From contig CAJYGB010000006.1 of assembly GCA_913774355.1 (NCBI GenBank), positions 1-64,000 on the forward strand: DNA of 64,000 bases. The letters are read 5' to 3'. The position numbers were made by a program, and so were the translations under genes. Under the pieces are notes generated by a model that did not search any database, was not told the origin of the DNA, and worked only from the letters and a program-made list of their open reading frames with translations. Of this stretch, positions 26,886 through 35,489 are shown in pieces (the stretch's first letter is position 1; the number at the start of each line of letters is the position of its first letter). This DNA comes from an uncultured Chryseobacterium sp. (lineage in GTDB: Bacteria > Bacteroidota > Bacteroidia > Flavobacteriales > Weeksellaceae).

Positions 26886-27464
26886 TCAAGATTTTTCTGT
26901 CTGCCGTTTCCTGATCCTGCTGAACGTTTCAGGCGTCATTCCCAATACGGAGGCAATATATTGGAAAGGGACCTGGGTAAAAAGCTCTTTTTGATGGTCA
27001 AAATACCTGTTATACCGCTCTTCTGCTGTCATTGACAGGTGAGAAAAAATCCGGTCCTCCATCATCATGAAGCATTTGATGATGAACTGTTTCTCGATTT
27101 CGTTCCACTTCGGAAATTCTTTACAAAGTTTCTGATAGTCCGTTTTCGTGATAGTCAGCAATTCCACTTCGGTAAAAGCCTGTATATTCCACCGGTTAGG
27201 CTGATGGAAAAAGAAACCCACTACTTCCGTAATAAATGAATCAGGAACAGAAAGCCATTGGGTGATTTCCTTCTCCTCTGAAAGAGCATAGATGCGCAAT
27301 ATGCCGGATTTCACGATACTCAACCGGTTGCATCGCTGGCCTGTCTGGGTGAAGAATTCATTTTTACCAAGCTTTTCCTCCCGGAAATACATGCAGATGG
27401 TATTGAGGTCGTTGGCGCTGAGCGCCCCGAAATGTTGCTGGATCAGTGTGGTAAAGTCGGTCAT
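26886..27464 (-). CDS. Crp/Fnr family transcriptional regulator
   Basis: 192 residues. An N-terminal cyclic-nucleotide-binding-like beta barrel (about 20-115) is followed by a dimer helix and a C-terminal HTH (about 155-190, FQYIASVLGMTPETFSRIRKRQ). The cAMP-contacting arginine/glutamate pair of true CRP is not evident, as is usual for this common Bacteroidetes group. It is probably the regulator of its own small unit with the DUF4260 gene. Confidence 0.87.
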   Translation of the reverse strand: MTDFTTLIQQHFGALSANDLNTICMYFREEKLGKNEFFTQTGQRCNRLSIVKSGILRIYALSEEKEITQWLSVPDSFITEVVGFFFHQPNRWNIQAFTEVELLTITKTDYQKLCKEFPKWNEIEKQFIIKCFMMMEDRIFSHLSMTAEERYNRYFDHQKELFTQVPFQYIASVLGMTPETFSRIRKRQTEKS

Positions 27465-27501
27465 TTAAACTTTTTAGGTATACAATACAATTTAGAATTT
27501 T

Positions 27502-27798
27502 TTAATTTTCAAATTTTTCTTCAACATTTGCTAAGATTTCGCAGTCACAATATCCACCATTTTCAGCTAACCAATCCAGAACCATCTCAATGTTTTCTAT
27601 TTTTTTATTTTTTAAAAATGTAGCTGTTAATATATTGGTATCATCACATCCGCTTTCTTCCAATTGATCATCCAGATAATCGAATAGATTTGCTAATATT
27701 TCCCTATCAATAGGTAAGCTTTGCTCAAATTCCTGTTGCTGTTTCTGACGTAATTCACTTAAAATCCGTTTTCTTCTGGCTTTTTCATCTTTATCCAT
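27502..27798 (-). CDS. DUF2695 family small protein
   Basis: 98 residues, highly charged N-terminal helix followed by SGCDDTNILTATFLKN and a C-terminal MVLDWLAENGGYCDCEILANVEE. The GGYCDCEILANV ending is the hallmark I associate with DUF2695. Cysteines near the end could bind metal. The role is unknown. It stands alone, 37 bases upstream of the Crp/Fnr start on the same strand. Confidence 0.75.
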   Translation of the reverse strand: MDKDEKARRKRILSELRQKQQQEFEQSLPIDREILANLFDYLDDQLEESGCDDTNILTATFLKNKKIENIEMVLDWLAENGGYCDCEILANVEEKFEN

Positions 27799-28107
27799 AA
27801 CTTTCCTCTTTTATCTTTTAACTAAATCTTTTTATGATTGATCAAATTTACAAATTACATCATAAAATAAATAGTCACTAACCTAATTGCAAATTCTGAT
27901 CACTAAAATAAGATAGCACACCTACGGCGTGCTCAATGTATGCTTCTGATCATATGCTACACAGATAGTATTCCTACGGAATAATTTTTAAATAATGAAA
28001 TGGTGATTTTAAATATCTTTTTCAGAAACAACCGATCTTTTAAATCGGCTAAACATCTTCAATTGATCAAAAGTATGTCAACCATTGTATAGTCAGAGAA
28101 ATAAATA
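27799..28107. repeat. Intergenic region with palindromic repeats
   Basis: It holds AGCACACCTACGGCGTGCT and ATTCCTACGGAAT palindromes (about 27917-27990), of the same style as those at 5377-5543. No gene is supported in this stretch. Confidence 0.5.
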
Positions 28108-28136
28108 AAAACAGGACACCTTGAGGCATCCTGTTT
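28108..28136 (-). terminator. Terminator of the L-arabinose operon
   Basis: On the minus strand AAACAGGA and TCCTGTTT pair, with inner pairing, and are followed by a T-rich run. It lies 22 bases after the symporter stop. Confidence 0.8.
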
Positions 28137-28157
28137 CTATTTTTATGGTATTGAAAA

Positions 28158-29885
28158 TTACCAGAATCTTACATAAATAGCCGTAAGTAGTAATAATGTA
28201 ACTACAATCAGTATCATCGTTCTTGGATCTACCTTGAACATTTTGCTGTCGATGGCAAAAGCTTTCGGGTTGACTTTCGGGCCGGCTAAGCTGATCAGGA
28301 CCATCACGACGATGGTGATGAAGAACGACCACCCCATGTTGATGAGGAACGGGATTTCGGTGATGGTATGCACCACGCCGTTTTCCAGTTTTTCATACGT
28401 GAATGCCGTATACAGCCATGTTTCTTTTCCAAAGATGCCGATGGCAAAGCTGTTGAAGAAGATCGCTAATACAAAACCTAAGATTACTCCTACCAAAGCA
28501 GCCGTTCCTGTTGTTCTCTTCCAGAACATTCCCAGTAAGAACATCGCAAAGACTCCCGGGCTGATAAATCCGGTGTATTTCTGGATGAAGGTAAACCCTC
28601 CTTCTCCTCCGATGCCTAAGACGTCCGTCCAGGTAAAGAGCAGGGCAATAGCCATGGCTGAAATAATTACCCATCTTCCTGTTCTTACCATCTGGATTTC
28701 GGTAGCATCCGTTTTCAGGTATTTTTTATAGATATCCAAGGTGAAAATCGTTGAAATACTGTTTACTTTTCCGGCCAGGGAAGCTACGATCGCTGCGGTT
28801 AAAGCTGCAACGGCAAGTCCTTTCAGACCTTCAGGTAAAAATCCTAAAATTGCTGAATACGCGCCGTCTTTCACCCCGCTGAATCCCGGAAGCTGTCCTT
28901 TGGTATACAAAACGTAAGCTGCAATTCCGGGAAGCATTACAATGATCGGCATGAAAAGCTTTAAAAATCCGGCAAACAGAATCCCGGTTCTTGCCGTTTT
29001 CAGATCTGCTCCGAGGGCACGCTGGGTAATGTACTGGTTGCAGCCCCAATAGTTCAGGTTTACGATCCACTGCCCCGCAAAATACATCGCCAGTCCCGGC
29101 AATACCACATACTTCTGAACGTCCAGGTTCTGAGGCATTCCTAAAGTAGTCGTGGTTGTCGTTGGCTTATTCAGCATCAGCTTGAAATGGCCCGGCGCTT
29201 CGTTCATCAGGGTATTGAATCCTGCAAAAGCATTTCCAACCGCAGCACCGTTGATCCTTTGGTCAACAATCTGCAATGCCATGTATACGGTGGCAAAACC
29301 TCCGATAATCAATACGGCTACCTGGATCACATCGGTGTACCCGATTACTTTCATTCCTCCCAACCCGATCAGCAAAGCCATCAGCAAAAGGACGATCATA
29401 ATCATGTGAAGATGCTCACCTCCCAACAACGTATCGATGGCCAATGCACCAAGATACAGAATGGACGTCAGGTTTACGATGACATATAAAAACAGCCAGA
29501 ATACTGCCATGATCAGGGAAACCGATTTGTTGTAACGGGTTTCCAGAAACTGCGGCATCGTATAGATCTTGTTTTTAAGATAGATCGGAATAAACCATAC
29601 GGCAATAATAATCAGGGCTACAGCAGCGATCCATTCGTAGGCGGCAACCGCTACCCCAACGAAGAACCCTTCGCCGCTCATTCCGATAAACTGTTCCGCC
29701 GAAATGTTGGACGCAATTAAGCTGGCTCCGATGGCCCACCAGGTCAGTGAACCTTCGGCAAGGAAATAATCTTTACTTCCTGTGGATTCGGATTTTTTCT
29801 TTCTGTAAATCCAGATCCCGTAAGAGGCTACCACCACAAAATAAATAAGAAAGATGATGATATCAATGGTTGCTAGTTTTCCCAT
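28158..29885 (-). CDS. SGLT-like sodium/sugar symporter (SSS family)
   Basis: 575 residues with about 14 transmembrane segments. The opening FLIYFVVVASYGIWIYRKKK and the early segment SKDYFLAEGSLTWWAIGASLIASNISAEQFIGMSGEGF match the solute:sodium symporter family, SGLT branch. It imports a monosaccharide with Na+ through the inner membrane. It is last in the operon araB-araD-araA-galM-sglT, with a 2-base gap from the mutarotase, so L-arabinose is the most likely substrate, though this branch also carries glucose, galactose and xylose. A terminator follows. Confidence 0.93.
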   Translation of the reverse strand: MGKLATIDIIIFLIYFVVVASYGIWIYRKKKSESTGSKDYFLAEGSLTWWAIGASLIASNISAEQFIGMSGEGFFVGVAVAAYEWIAAVALIIIAVWFIPIYLKNKIYTMPQFLETRYNKSVSLIMAVFWLFLYVIVNLTSILYLGALAIDTLLGGEHLHMIMIVLLLMALLIGLGGMKVIGYTDVIQVAVLIIGGFATVYMALQIVDQRINGAAVGNAFAGFNTLMNEAPGHFKLMLNKPTTTTTTLGMPQNLDVQKYVVLPGLAMYFAGQWIVNLNYWGCNQYITQRALGADLKTARTGILFAGFLKLFMPIIVMLPGIAAYVLYTKGQLPGFSGVKDGAYSAILGFLPEGLKGLAVAALTAAIVASLAGKVNSISTIFTLDIYKKYLKTDATEIQMVRTGRWVIISAMAIALLFTWTDVLGIGGEGGFTFIQKYTGFISPGVFAMFLLGMFWKRTTGTAALVGVILGFVLAIFFNSFAIGIFGKETWLYTAFTYEKLENGVVHTITEIPFLINMGWSFFITIVVMVLISLAGPKVNPKAFAIDSKMFKVDPRTMILIVVTLLLLTAIYVRFW

Positions 29886-29887
29886 AC

Positions 29888-31048
29888 TTATTTTTTAACT
29901 GAAAATTTATAAATGGTTTTGGTCTGATACTTTTGTCCCGGCTTCAGTTCTGTAGAAGGGAAAGCAGGCTGGTTCGGAGAATCAGGATAGTGTTGTGTTT
30001 CCAGGCAGAAGCCGCTTCTTTTCTCGTATTTCCCGCCGGTTTTGGTATCAAATTTTCCGTCCAGGAAGTTTCCTGAATAGAATTGTACACCCGGCTGATC
30101 GGTCATTACTTCCATCACCCTTCCGCTGGCCGGATGGTATACGGTTGCAATGGTTCTCATTCCGTTTCCGTTCAGGATCCAGTTGTGGTCGTATCCGCCA
30201 CCCAGTTTAAGCTGCTCGTCTTCCGCATTGATATCTTTTCCGATAGCTTTAGCAGCGGTGAAATCAAAAGGAGTTCCTTTCACCTCTTTCTGCTGTCCTA
30301 CAGGGATAAGCGTTTTGTTCACCGGTAAAAATTTATCGGCATTGATCTGCAATTCGTGATCGGTAATCAGGTTGGAAAAGTTTCCGGAAAGATTGAAATA
30401 AGAATGCTGCGTCAGGTTTACGACCGTTGCCTTATCCGTTTCCGCTTCGTAAGAAATTTCCAGGGCATTATCGTCGGTAAGCGTATACAGAACCGTTGTG
30501 GTAAGTTTTCCCGGATATCCTTCTTCACCGTCAGCACTTACATAAGTTAATTTCAACGTTGGAAGTTTGGCATCCCTTATAGATTCTACCGTCCATATTT
30601 TAGTATGGAATCCTTCTTTTCCTCCGTGAAGGCTGTTCGGTCCGTCGTTTTTATCAATATCATACGTTTTGCCTTCCAGGGTGAACTTGGCGTTGGCAAT
30701 CCGGTTTCCGTATCTTCCGATCAATGCACCGAAATAGTATGGATTACCGTTAAAGTAATCTTCAGGCTTCGTAAATCCAAGAACCACGTCTTGGTATTTC
30801 CCGTCTTTATCGGGAGCCGTAAGCGAAGTGATGATTCCACCGTAATTGATGACCTCCACTTTCATCCCGTTCTTGTTGCTTAACGTATATTTTTTGATGG
30901 AATCTCCTTTTGCGGTAACTCCGTAATCTGAAACCTGTACATTTTCCATGGTATCCGAGTTCGTTTTATTGTTGTTTTCCTTTTTATTGCAGCCGAAAAT
31001 ACATAAAACTGCCAATAAAATGAATAAACTGCCTCCTATTTTTTTCAT
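29888..31048 (-). CDS. galM: Aldose 1-epimerase (mutarotase), lipoprotein
   Basis: 386 residues. An N-terminal lipobox (LCIFGC, Cys20) makes it a lipid-anchored periplasmic or surface protein. GalM motifs are GALIGRYGNRIANAKF, NGPNSLHGGKEGF (first catalytic His), LTQHSYFNLSG (second His) and the C-terminal QHYPDSPN with the catalytic glutamate just before in CLETQHYPDS. It converts alpha and beta anomers of sugars. In Bacteroidetes a mutarotase is often paired with the SGLT symporter and araA, so it probably supplies the right anomer of arabinose for uptake. It precedes the symporter by 2 bases. Confidence 0.93.
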   Translation of the reverse strand: MKKIGGSLFILLAVLCIFGCNKKENNNKTNSDTMENVQVSDYGVTAKGDSIKKYTLSNKNGMKVEVINYGGIITSLTAPDKDGKYQDVVLGFTKPEDYFNGNPYYFGALIGRYGNRIANAKFTLEGKTYDIDKNDGPNSLHGGKEGFHTKIWTVESIRDAKLPTLKLTYVSADGEEGYPGKLTTTVLYTLTDDNALEISYEAETDKATVVNLTQHSYFNLSGNFSNLITDHELQINADKFLPVNKTLIPVGQQKEVKGTPFDFTAAKAIGKDINAEDEQLKLGGGYDHNWILNGNGMRTIATVYHPASGRVMEVMTDQPGVQFYSGNFLDGKFDTKTGGKYEKRSGFCLETQHYPDSPNQPAFPSTELKPGQKYQTKTIYKFSVKK

Positions 31049-31071
31049 AATACATGATATTTGTTGAAGAA

Positions 31072-32568
31072 TTAACGGTAATAGATTTCATTCCAGCGAA
31101 GAGTGTTCTTAAAATCACGGATTTTCGTGTTTTCATCGATCACCAGCGATTCGATGTTAGCCATTTCTGCAAAGTCTTCCAACTGTTCTGCGCTGATGTT
31201 TTCACTGTAACACGTATGATGTGCACCACCGGCCAGGATCCATGCCTCTGCTGCGGTGTATAAATCCGGAAGTGGCTTCCAGAGTACTCTTGCCACCGGA
31301 AGTTTAGGTAGTTCTTCAGTGATCTCCAACGCTTTGGTTTTGTTGATTAATAATCTGAAATGATTTCCGAAATCCATTAAAGCAGCGTTCAGGGAATCAA
31401 TATTTCCCCGGGAATTGAATACCAGACGAACCGGATCTGCTTTACCACCGATTCCCAGCGGATGAATCTCACAAGACGGTTTATCGGCTGCCAAAACAGG
31501 ATCCACTTCCAGCATGTGAGAACCTAACACCGAAGGATTGGATGGATTCAAATGGTAGGTATAATCTTCCATAAATGCGTTTCCGCCGTGCAACCCCTGT
31601 CCCATCGTTTTCATGGCTCTTACCAGGGCTGCTGTTTTCCAGTCGCCTTCGCCGGCAAAACCGTATCCTTTTTCCATCAGCCTTTGTACGGCAATTCCCG
31701 GAAGCTGTTCCATCCCGTGAAGGTCTTCGAAAGTATCGGAAAATCCTTTGAAATTTCCGTCTTTCAGGAATTTTTCCAATCCTAGTTCAATCCGGGCAGC
31801 GGTTTCCAGTGATTTTCTATTGGCACCTCCTGAAAGCAGGGATTCTGCCATTCGGTATGATGCTTCGTATTCTTCGATCAGGGTTTTTACCTCGCCGTCT
31901 CCGATTCCGTTGATCACACTTACAAGATCCCCAATTCCCCAGGTATTTACCGAAAAACCGAATTTTGTTTCCGCCTCTACTTTATCACCATCGGTTACGG
32001 CAACATAACGCATATTGTCACCGAAACGCGCAAACTTGGCACCCTGCCAGTCGTCCCAGCCTGCAGCCACGCGGCTCCAGTCACCGATCTGTTTCTGTAC
32101 CCTTTCCTCTGCCCAGTGTCCTACCACGACTTTCCTGTTCTTACGGAGGCGGCTCACCATAAACCCGAATTCACGGTCGCCATGCGCCGCCTGGTTCAGA
32201 TTCATAAAATCCATATCCATCGTCGACCATGGAATATCCTGGTTGAACTGGGTATGAAGGTGCAACAAAGGTTTCTGCAAAGCCGTCAGTCCACGGATCC
32301 ACATTTTAGCCGGTGAAAAAGTATGCATCCAGGTCACCACCCCGATACAGTCCGTGGTGTGATTGGCGGCTACCAGGGTTTCGAAAATTTCTTCCGTTGT
32401 TTTTACGGTAGGCTTTAAAACCACTTTTACAGGAATCTGTGACGAAGCATTGAACGCTTCCACGATCTTCGCTGAATGTTCGGCTACCTGCGCCAGTGTT
32501 TCAGGGCCGTATAAATGCTGGCTTCCGGTAATGAACCAGATTTCTTTCGTATTGAGAGGTGTTAACAT
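31072..32568 (-). CDS. araA: L-arabinose isomerase
   Basis: 498 residues, normal length. It converts L-arabinose to L-ribulose in the cytoplasm using Mn2+. Visible features are the start [16 protein letters not shown], the metal ligands in [12 protein letters not shown] (Glu), [13 protein letters not shown] (Glu), [10 protein letters not shown] (His), and the histidine in GGAHHTCYS. It lies between araD and galM. A 210-base gap with two strong hairpins separates it from araD, the only large gap in the operon, so expression may be tuned there. Confidence 0.96.
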   Translation of the reverse strand: MLTPLNTKEIWFITGSQHLYGPETLAQVAEHSAKIVEAFNASSQIPVKVVLKPTVKTTEEIFETLVAANHTTDCIGVVTWMHTFSPAKMWIRGLTALQKPLLHLHTQFNQDIPWSTMDMDFMNLNQAAHGDREFGFMVSRLRKNRKVVVGHWAEERVQKQIGDWSRVAAGWDDWQGAKFARFGDNMRYVAVTDGDKVEAETKFGFSVNTWGIGDLVSVINGIGDGEVKTLIEEYEASYRMAESLLSGGANRKSLETAARIELGLEKFLKDGNFKGFSDTFEDLHGMEQLPGIAVQRLMEKGYGFAGEGDWKTAALVRAMKTMGQGLHGGNAFMEDYTYHLNPSNPSVLGSHMLEVDPVLAADKPSCEIHPLGIGGKADPVRLVFNSRGNIDSLNAALMDFGNHFRLLINKTKALEITEELPKLPVARVLWKPLPDLYTAAEAWILAGGAHHTCYSENISAEQLEDFAEMANIESLVIDENTKIRDFKNTLRWNEIYYR

Positions 32569-32623
32569 AGTTTATAAATGATGATTGATAATTGATGATT
32601 GATTTTTAATGCGGTTTCTCATG

Positions 32624-32656
32624 AAACCTAACGGGTTTTAGAAACCCGTTAGGTTT
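32624..32656. repeat. Hairpin 1 in the araD-araA gap
   Basis: Arms AAACCTAACGGGTTT and AAACCCGTTAGGTTT. It belongs to the intergenic hairpin family; compared with the other copies, three stem positions change together with their partners. There is no strong T-tract. Confidence 0.65.
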
Positions 32657-32699
32657 ATATGATTATTTTATGTTGAACCTTTTGGATTCGTTTTTCATC

Positions 32700-32732
32700 A
32701 AACCTCATAGGTTTTTAAAACCTATGAGGTTT
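32700..32732. repeat. Hairpin 2 in the araD-araA gap
   Basis: Arms AAACCTCATAGGTTT and AAACCTATGAGGTTT, the same as at 37504-37536 and 10790-10818. It lies 44 bases from hairpin 1. Confidence 0.65.
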
Positions 32733-32778
32733 ATATTTTAAAGCAGCCAGAAGCTAAAAGCCAACAGCCAGCCGCCTG

Positions 32779-33477
32779 TTACTGTCCGTAATAAGCATCT
32801 TTGCCGTGCTTTCTTTCGTAATGCTTTTTGATTAAAGAATCTTTTAACCGGAGCGCGTCCGGATTGATCTGTCTTGTGAGGTAGGCCATTTCAGCAATGG
32901 TTTCCAGCACTTTGCTGTTATAAACGGCTTTTTCTGCATTTTTCCCCCAAGTGAACGGACCGTGGTTTCCGATCAGCACCATTTCCACTTCCTGAGGAGA
33001 GAGGTTTTTCTCCCTGAAACAGTCGAGGATCTGGATGCCGGTGTTGTATTCGTAGTTGCCTTCGATCAGGCGGTCGTCCATCGGAGGTGCACACGGAATA
33101 TCAGATGTCAGGTGATCCGCATGGGTGGTTCCGAAAATCGGGATGTCCATCTGCGCCTGAGCCCAGGCCACAGAATAAATGGCATGGGTATGGGAAATCC
33201 CACCGATGTTTTCCCAGTTTTTATACAGGTACGCATGGGTCTTGGTATCGGAAGACGGTCTCAGCTTTCCTTCGATGACATTCGCATCGTAATCCAGGAT
33301 CACCATATCTTTCGGCTTTAAATCGGCATACGGAACGCCGCTCGGTTTGATGGCGAAAATGCCTTCGTTGCGGTCAACAGCGCTTACGTTTCCAAAGGTA
33401 TAAACCACCAACTTCAATGCATCGAGCTGCATATTGGCTTCGTAGCATTCCCGTTGAAGTTCTTTATATTTATTCAT
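32779..33477 (-). CDS. araD: L-ribulose-5-phosphate 4-epimerase
   Basis: 232 residues, class II aldolase/epimerase family. It converts L-ribulose-5-P to D-xylulose-5-P. The zinc ligands are in SHTHAIYSVAWAQA and GTTHADHL, and the phosphate-binding loop in IGNHGPFTWG. Length is typical (about 230). It starts 18 bases after the araB stop, so the two are in one transcript. Its product feeds the transketolase encoded at the left end. Confidence 0.95.
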   Translation of the reverse strand: MNKYKELQRECYEANMQLDALKLVVYTFGNVSAVDRNEGIFAIKPSGVPYADLKPKDMVILDYDANVIEGKLRPSSDTKTHAYLYKNWENIGGISHTHAIYSVAWAQAQMDIPIFGTTHADHLTSDIPCAPPMDDRLIEGNYEYNTGIQILDCFREKNLSPQEVEMVLIGNHGPFTWGKNAEKAVYNSKVLETIAEMAYLTRQINPDALRLKDSLIKKHYERKHGKDAYYGQ

Positions 33478-33495
33478 GTTGTTTGTTTTTTGGGA

Positions 33496-35196
33496 TTAGG
33501 CCGTATTAAGGTTCTTAACCTTAACAGGGCTCTTAACAGCGCTTTCCGTAAAATCGGCAAGCTGCTGGTATTGCTGCATCAATCGGGCGTATTGCTGAAC
33601 CAGTTCCGGCTGCGGATGGTATTCCGCTTCGAAATCGGAACCCATGTGACGGCTGGCTTCCTGAACACCAGGATAAACGCCGGCAGCTACGGCAGCATAA
33701 ATGGCGGCACCCAACGCCGGAGCCTGGTCTGAAGCGGCAACGATGATTGGCATATTCAGCACATTGGCCAACGTCTGCATAATGAACGGCGATTTTCTGG
33801 CAACGCCTCCGATTCCGATCACTTTTTCGATTTTTACACCTTCTTCCTCAAAACGGTCGACGATTTTTTTCGATCCGAAGCAGATGGCATTTACCAAAGC
33901 TTTGAAAATATGCGGGGCTTTGGTTCCCAGGGAAAGATGGCTGATGGCCGCTTTCAGTTCCTGGTTGGCGTCCGGCGTCCTTCTTCCGTTAACCCAGTCA
34001 AGAGCTATCGGTAAAGCTTCATCGGCCGGAATTTTTTCCGCTTCATGGGTTAGATTTTTAATCAGGTTATTTTCAAATTCTTCTTTAAGCTGTGCCTTCT
34101 GTTCTGAAGAAATAATCTCGGAATGTTGCAGCATATTGTTTACCGGCCACATCAGAATGTCGCGGAACCAAGCGAGTACGTCTCCGAAAGCGGATTGTCC
34201 CGCCTCAAGTCCAACCATTCCCGGAATAACGGAACCGTCTACCTGACCGCAGATTCCTTTTACGGTTTTATCGCCGATAATCTCATTTTGGGCTACCATG
34301 ATGTCGCAGGTGGAAGTTCCCATGATCCGGATTAGGGTATTCTCCTCCACTTTGGCGCCTACCGCACCGGAATGGGCATCAAAAGTTCCGACGGTAATTA
34401 CGGTGGAAGTCGTTAAGCCTAACCGCTGCGCCCAGTCTTCATTAAGATGGCCGGCGATTTCGTCGGAGGTATAGGTTTTATCATATAACCGGTCCCTCAG
34501 TTCTCCCAAAGAAGGGTCGAGCCTGTTGAGGAAATCCTCGGAAGGAAGTCCGCCCCAGCTTTCATGCCACATGGCTTTATGTCCGGCTGCGCAACGGCTT
34601 CTCTTGAATGTTTTTAAATCTTTATGATCCGACAACAGGAAAGTAATGTAATCGCAGTGTTCCATCCAGCTGTGCGCTGCATTTTTTACGTCCTCATCTA
34701 CCCTGTTGATGTGCAAAATTTTAGCCCAGAACCATTCGGAGGAGTAGATACCGCCTTCAAAACGGGTATAATCTTCGCCGCCCCAGGTTTTGGCAAGGGT
34801 ATTGATTTCTTCCGCTTCACGAATGGAAGTATGGTCTTTCCACAACACCATCATGGCATTCGGGTTTTCTTCAAAGTCCGGCGTCAAGGAAAGAGCTATT
34901 CCCTCCTGAGTTACAGGCAACGGAGAAGATCCGGTGGTGTCGATACAGATGCTGACGATCTCTTCCGGGTGTACACCGCTTTGCTGAACCACTTCGGTGA
35001 TGGTTTTTTCCAACCCTTCGATATGGTCTGAAGGATGCTGCCTGAACCTGTTCTTTTCAGGATTGCAGAAAAGGCCTTCTTTCCAACGTTGGTAGTAGCT
35101 TACGGAGGAAGCCAGTTCCGCTCCGTTTTCGGTATCGATGAGGACTGCCCGAACGGAATCGGTCCCGTAATCTAATCCTATAACATATTTTTTCAT
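33496..35196 (-). CDS. araB: L-ribulokinase
   Basis: 566 residues, FGGY kinase family. The N-terminal phosphate loop is GLDYGTDSVRAVLID. AraB-specific stretches are IDTTGSSPLPVT, ENPNAMMVLWKDHT, GGIYSSEWFWAKILH and AGHKAMWHESWGGLP, which separate it from xylulokinases and glycerol kinases. The C-terminal GIGGVARKSPFIMQTLANVL is the second ATP-site loop. It phosphorylates L-ribulose. It is the first gene of the arabinose operon, with an operator-like palindrome and TATATTTG element about 215-260 bases upstream. Confidence 0.95.
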   Translation of the reverse strand: MKKYVIGLDYGTDSVRAVLIDTENGAELASSVSYYQRWKEGLFCNPEKNRFRQHPSDHIEGLEKTITEVVQQSGVHPEEIVSICIDTTGSSPLPVTQEGIALSLTPDFEENPNAMMVLWKDHTSIREAEEINTLAKTWGGEDYTRFEGGIYSSEWFWAKILHINRVDEDVKNAAHSWMEHCDYITFLLSDHKDLKTFKRSRCAAGHKAMWHESWGGLPSEDFLNRLDPSLGELRDRLYDKTYTSDEIAGHLNEDWAQRLGLTTSTVITVGTFDAHSGAVGAKVEENTLIRIMGTSTCDIMVAQNEIIGDKTVKGICGQVDGSVIPGMVGLEAGQSAFGDVLAWFRDILMWPVNNMLQHSEIISSEQKAQLKEEFENNLIKNLTHEAEKIPADEALPIALDWVNGRRTPDANQELKAAISHLSLGTKAPHIFKALVNAICFGSKKIVDRFEEEGVKIEKVIGIGGVARKSPFIMQTLANVLNMPIIVAASDQAPALGAAIYAAVAAGVYPGVQEASRHMGSDFEAEYHPQPELVQQYARLMQQYQQLADFTESAVKSPVKVKNLNTA

Positions 35197-35411
35197 GAAT
35201 GGGAATTCTTAATTTTTGATTATCTGTTTTAAATTCTGACTGAAATTCTATTTGATGTTAAATCGTTAAAAAATTAATTAAGACCCGTATAAGGGTTATT
35301 CAATATCATAAAAGCCGATTTACCATCTCAACAGATTTTGTATTTACATCAGCAAGTTGCGGGCGATCATAACTCTTTACAATTCTTATCTGTTCATTTC
35401 AGAGATTCAAA

Positions 35412-35419
35412 CAAATATA
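35412..35419 (-). promoter_or_regulatory. -7 promoter element of the arabinose operon
   Basis: The minus strand reads TATATTTG. The mRNA would have a leader of about 200 bases before araB. The 13 bases between it and the palindrome are nearly the same as those before GH3 and GH30. Confidence 0.65.
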
Positions 35420-35432
35420 AGATTCTTTTTAA

Positions 35433-35455
35433 TTAAATGTAATAATCACACTTAA
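35433..35455 (-). promoter_or_regulatory. Candidate AraR operator upstream of araB
   Basis: Arms TTAAATGT and ACACTTAA (7 of 8 positions paired) with a 7-base centre, 13 bases upstream of the -7 element, so it covers the -33 region. A bound repressor would block polymerase there. Confidence 0.7.
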
Positions 35456-35489
35456 TTTTTATTAAAATCTGATTATCAATTATTTAAAA

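Noticed and set aside
33496..35196. Xylulokinase call for the FGGY kinase
   Set aside because: AraB-specific blocks (ENPNAMMVLWKDHT, GGIYSSEWFWAKILH) and adjacency to araD and araA make it ribulokinase.
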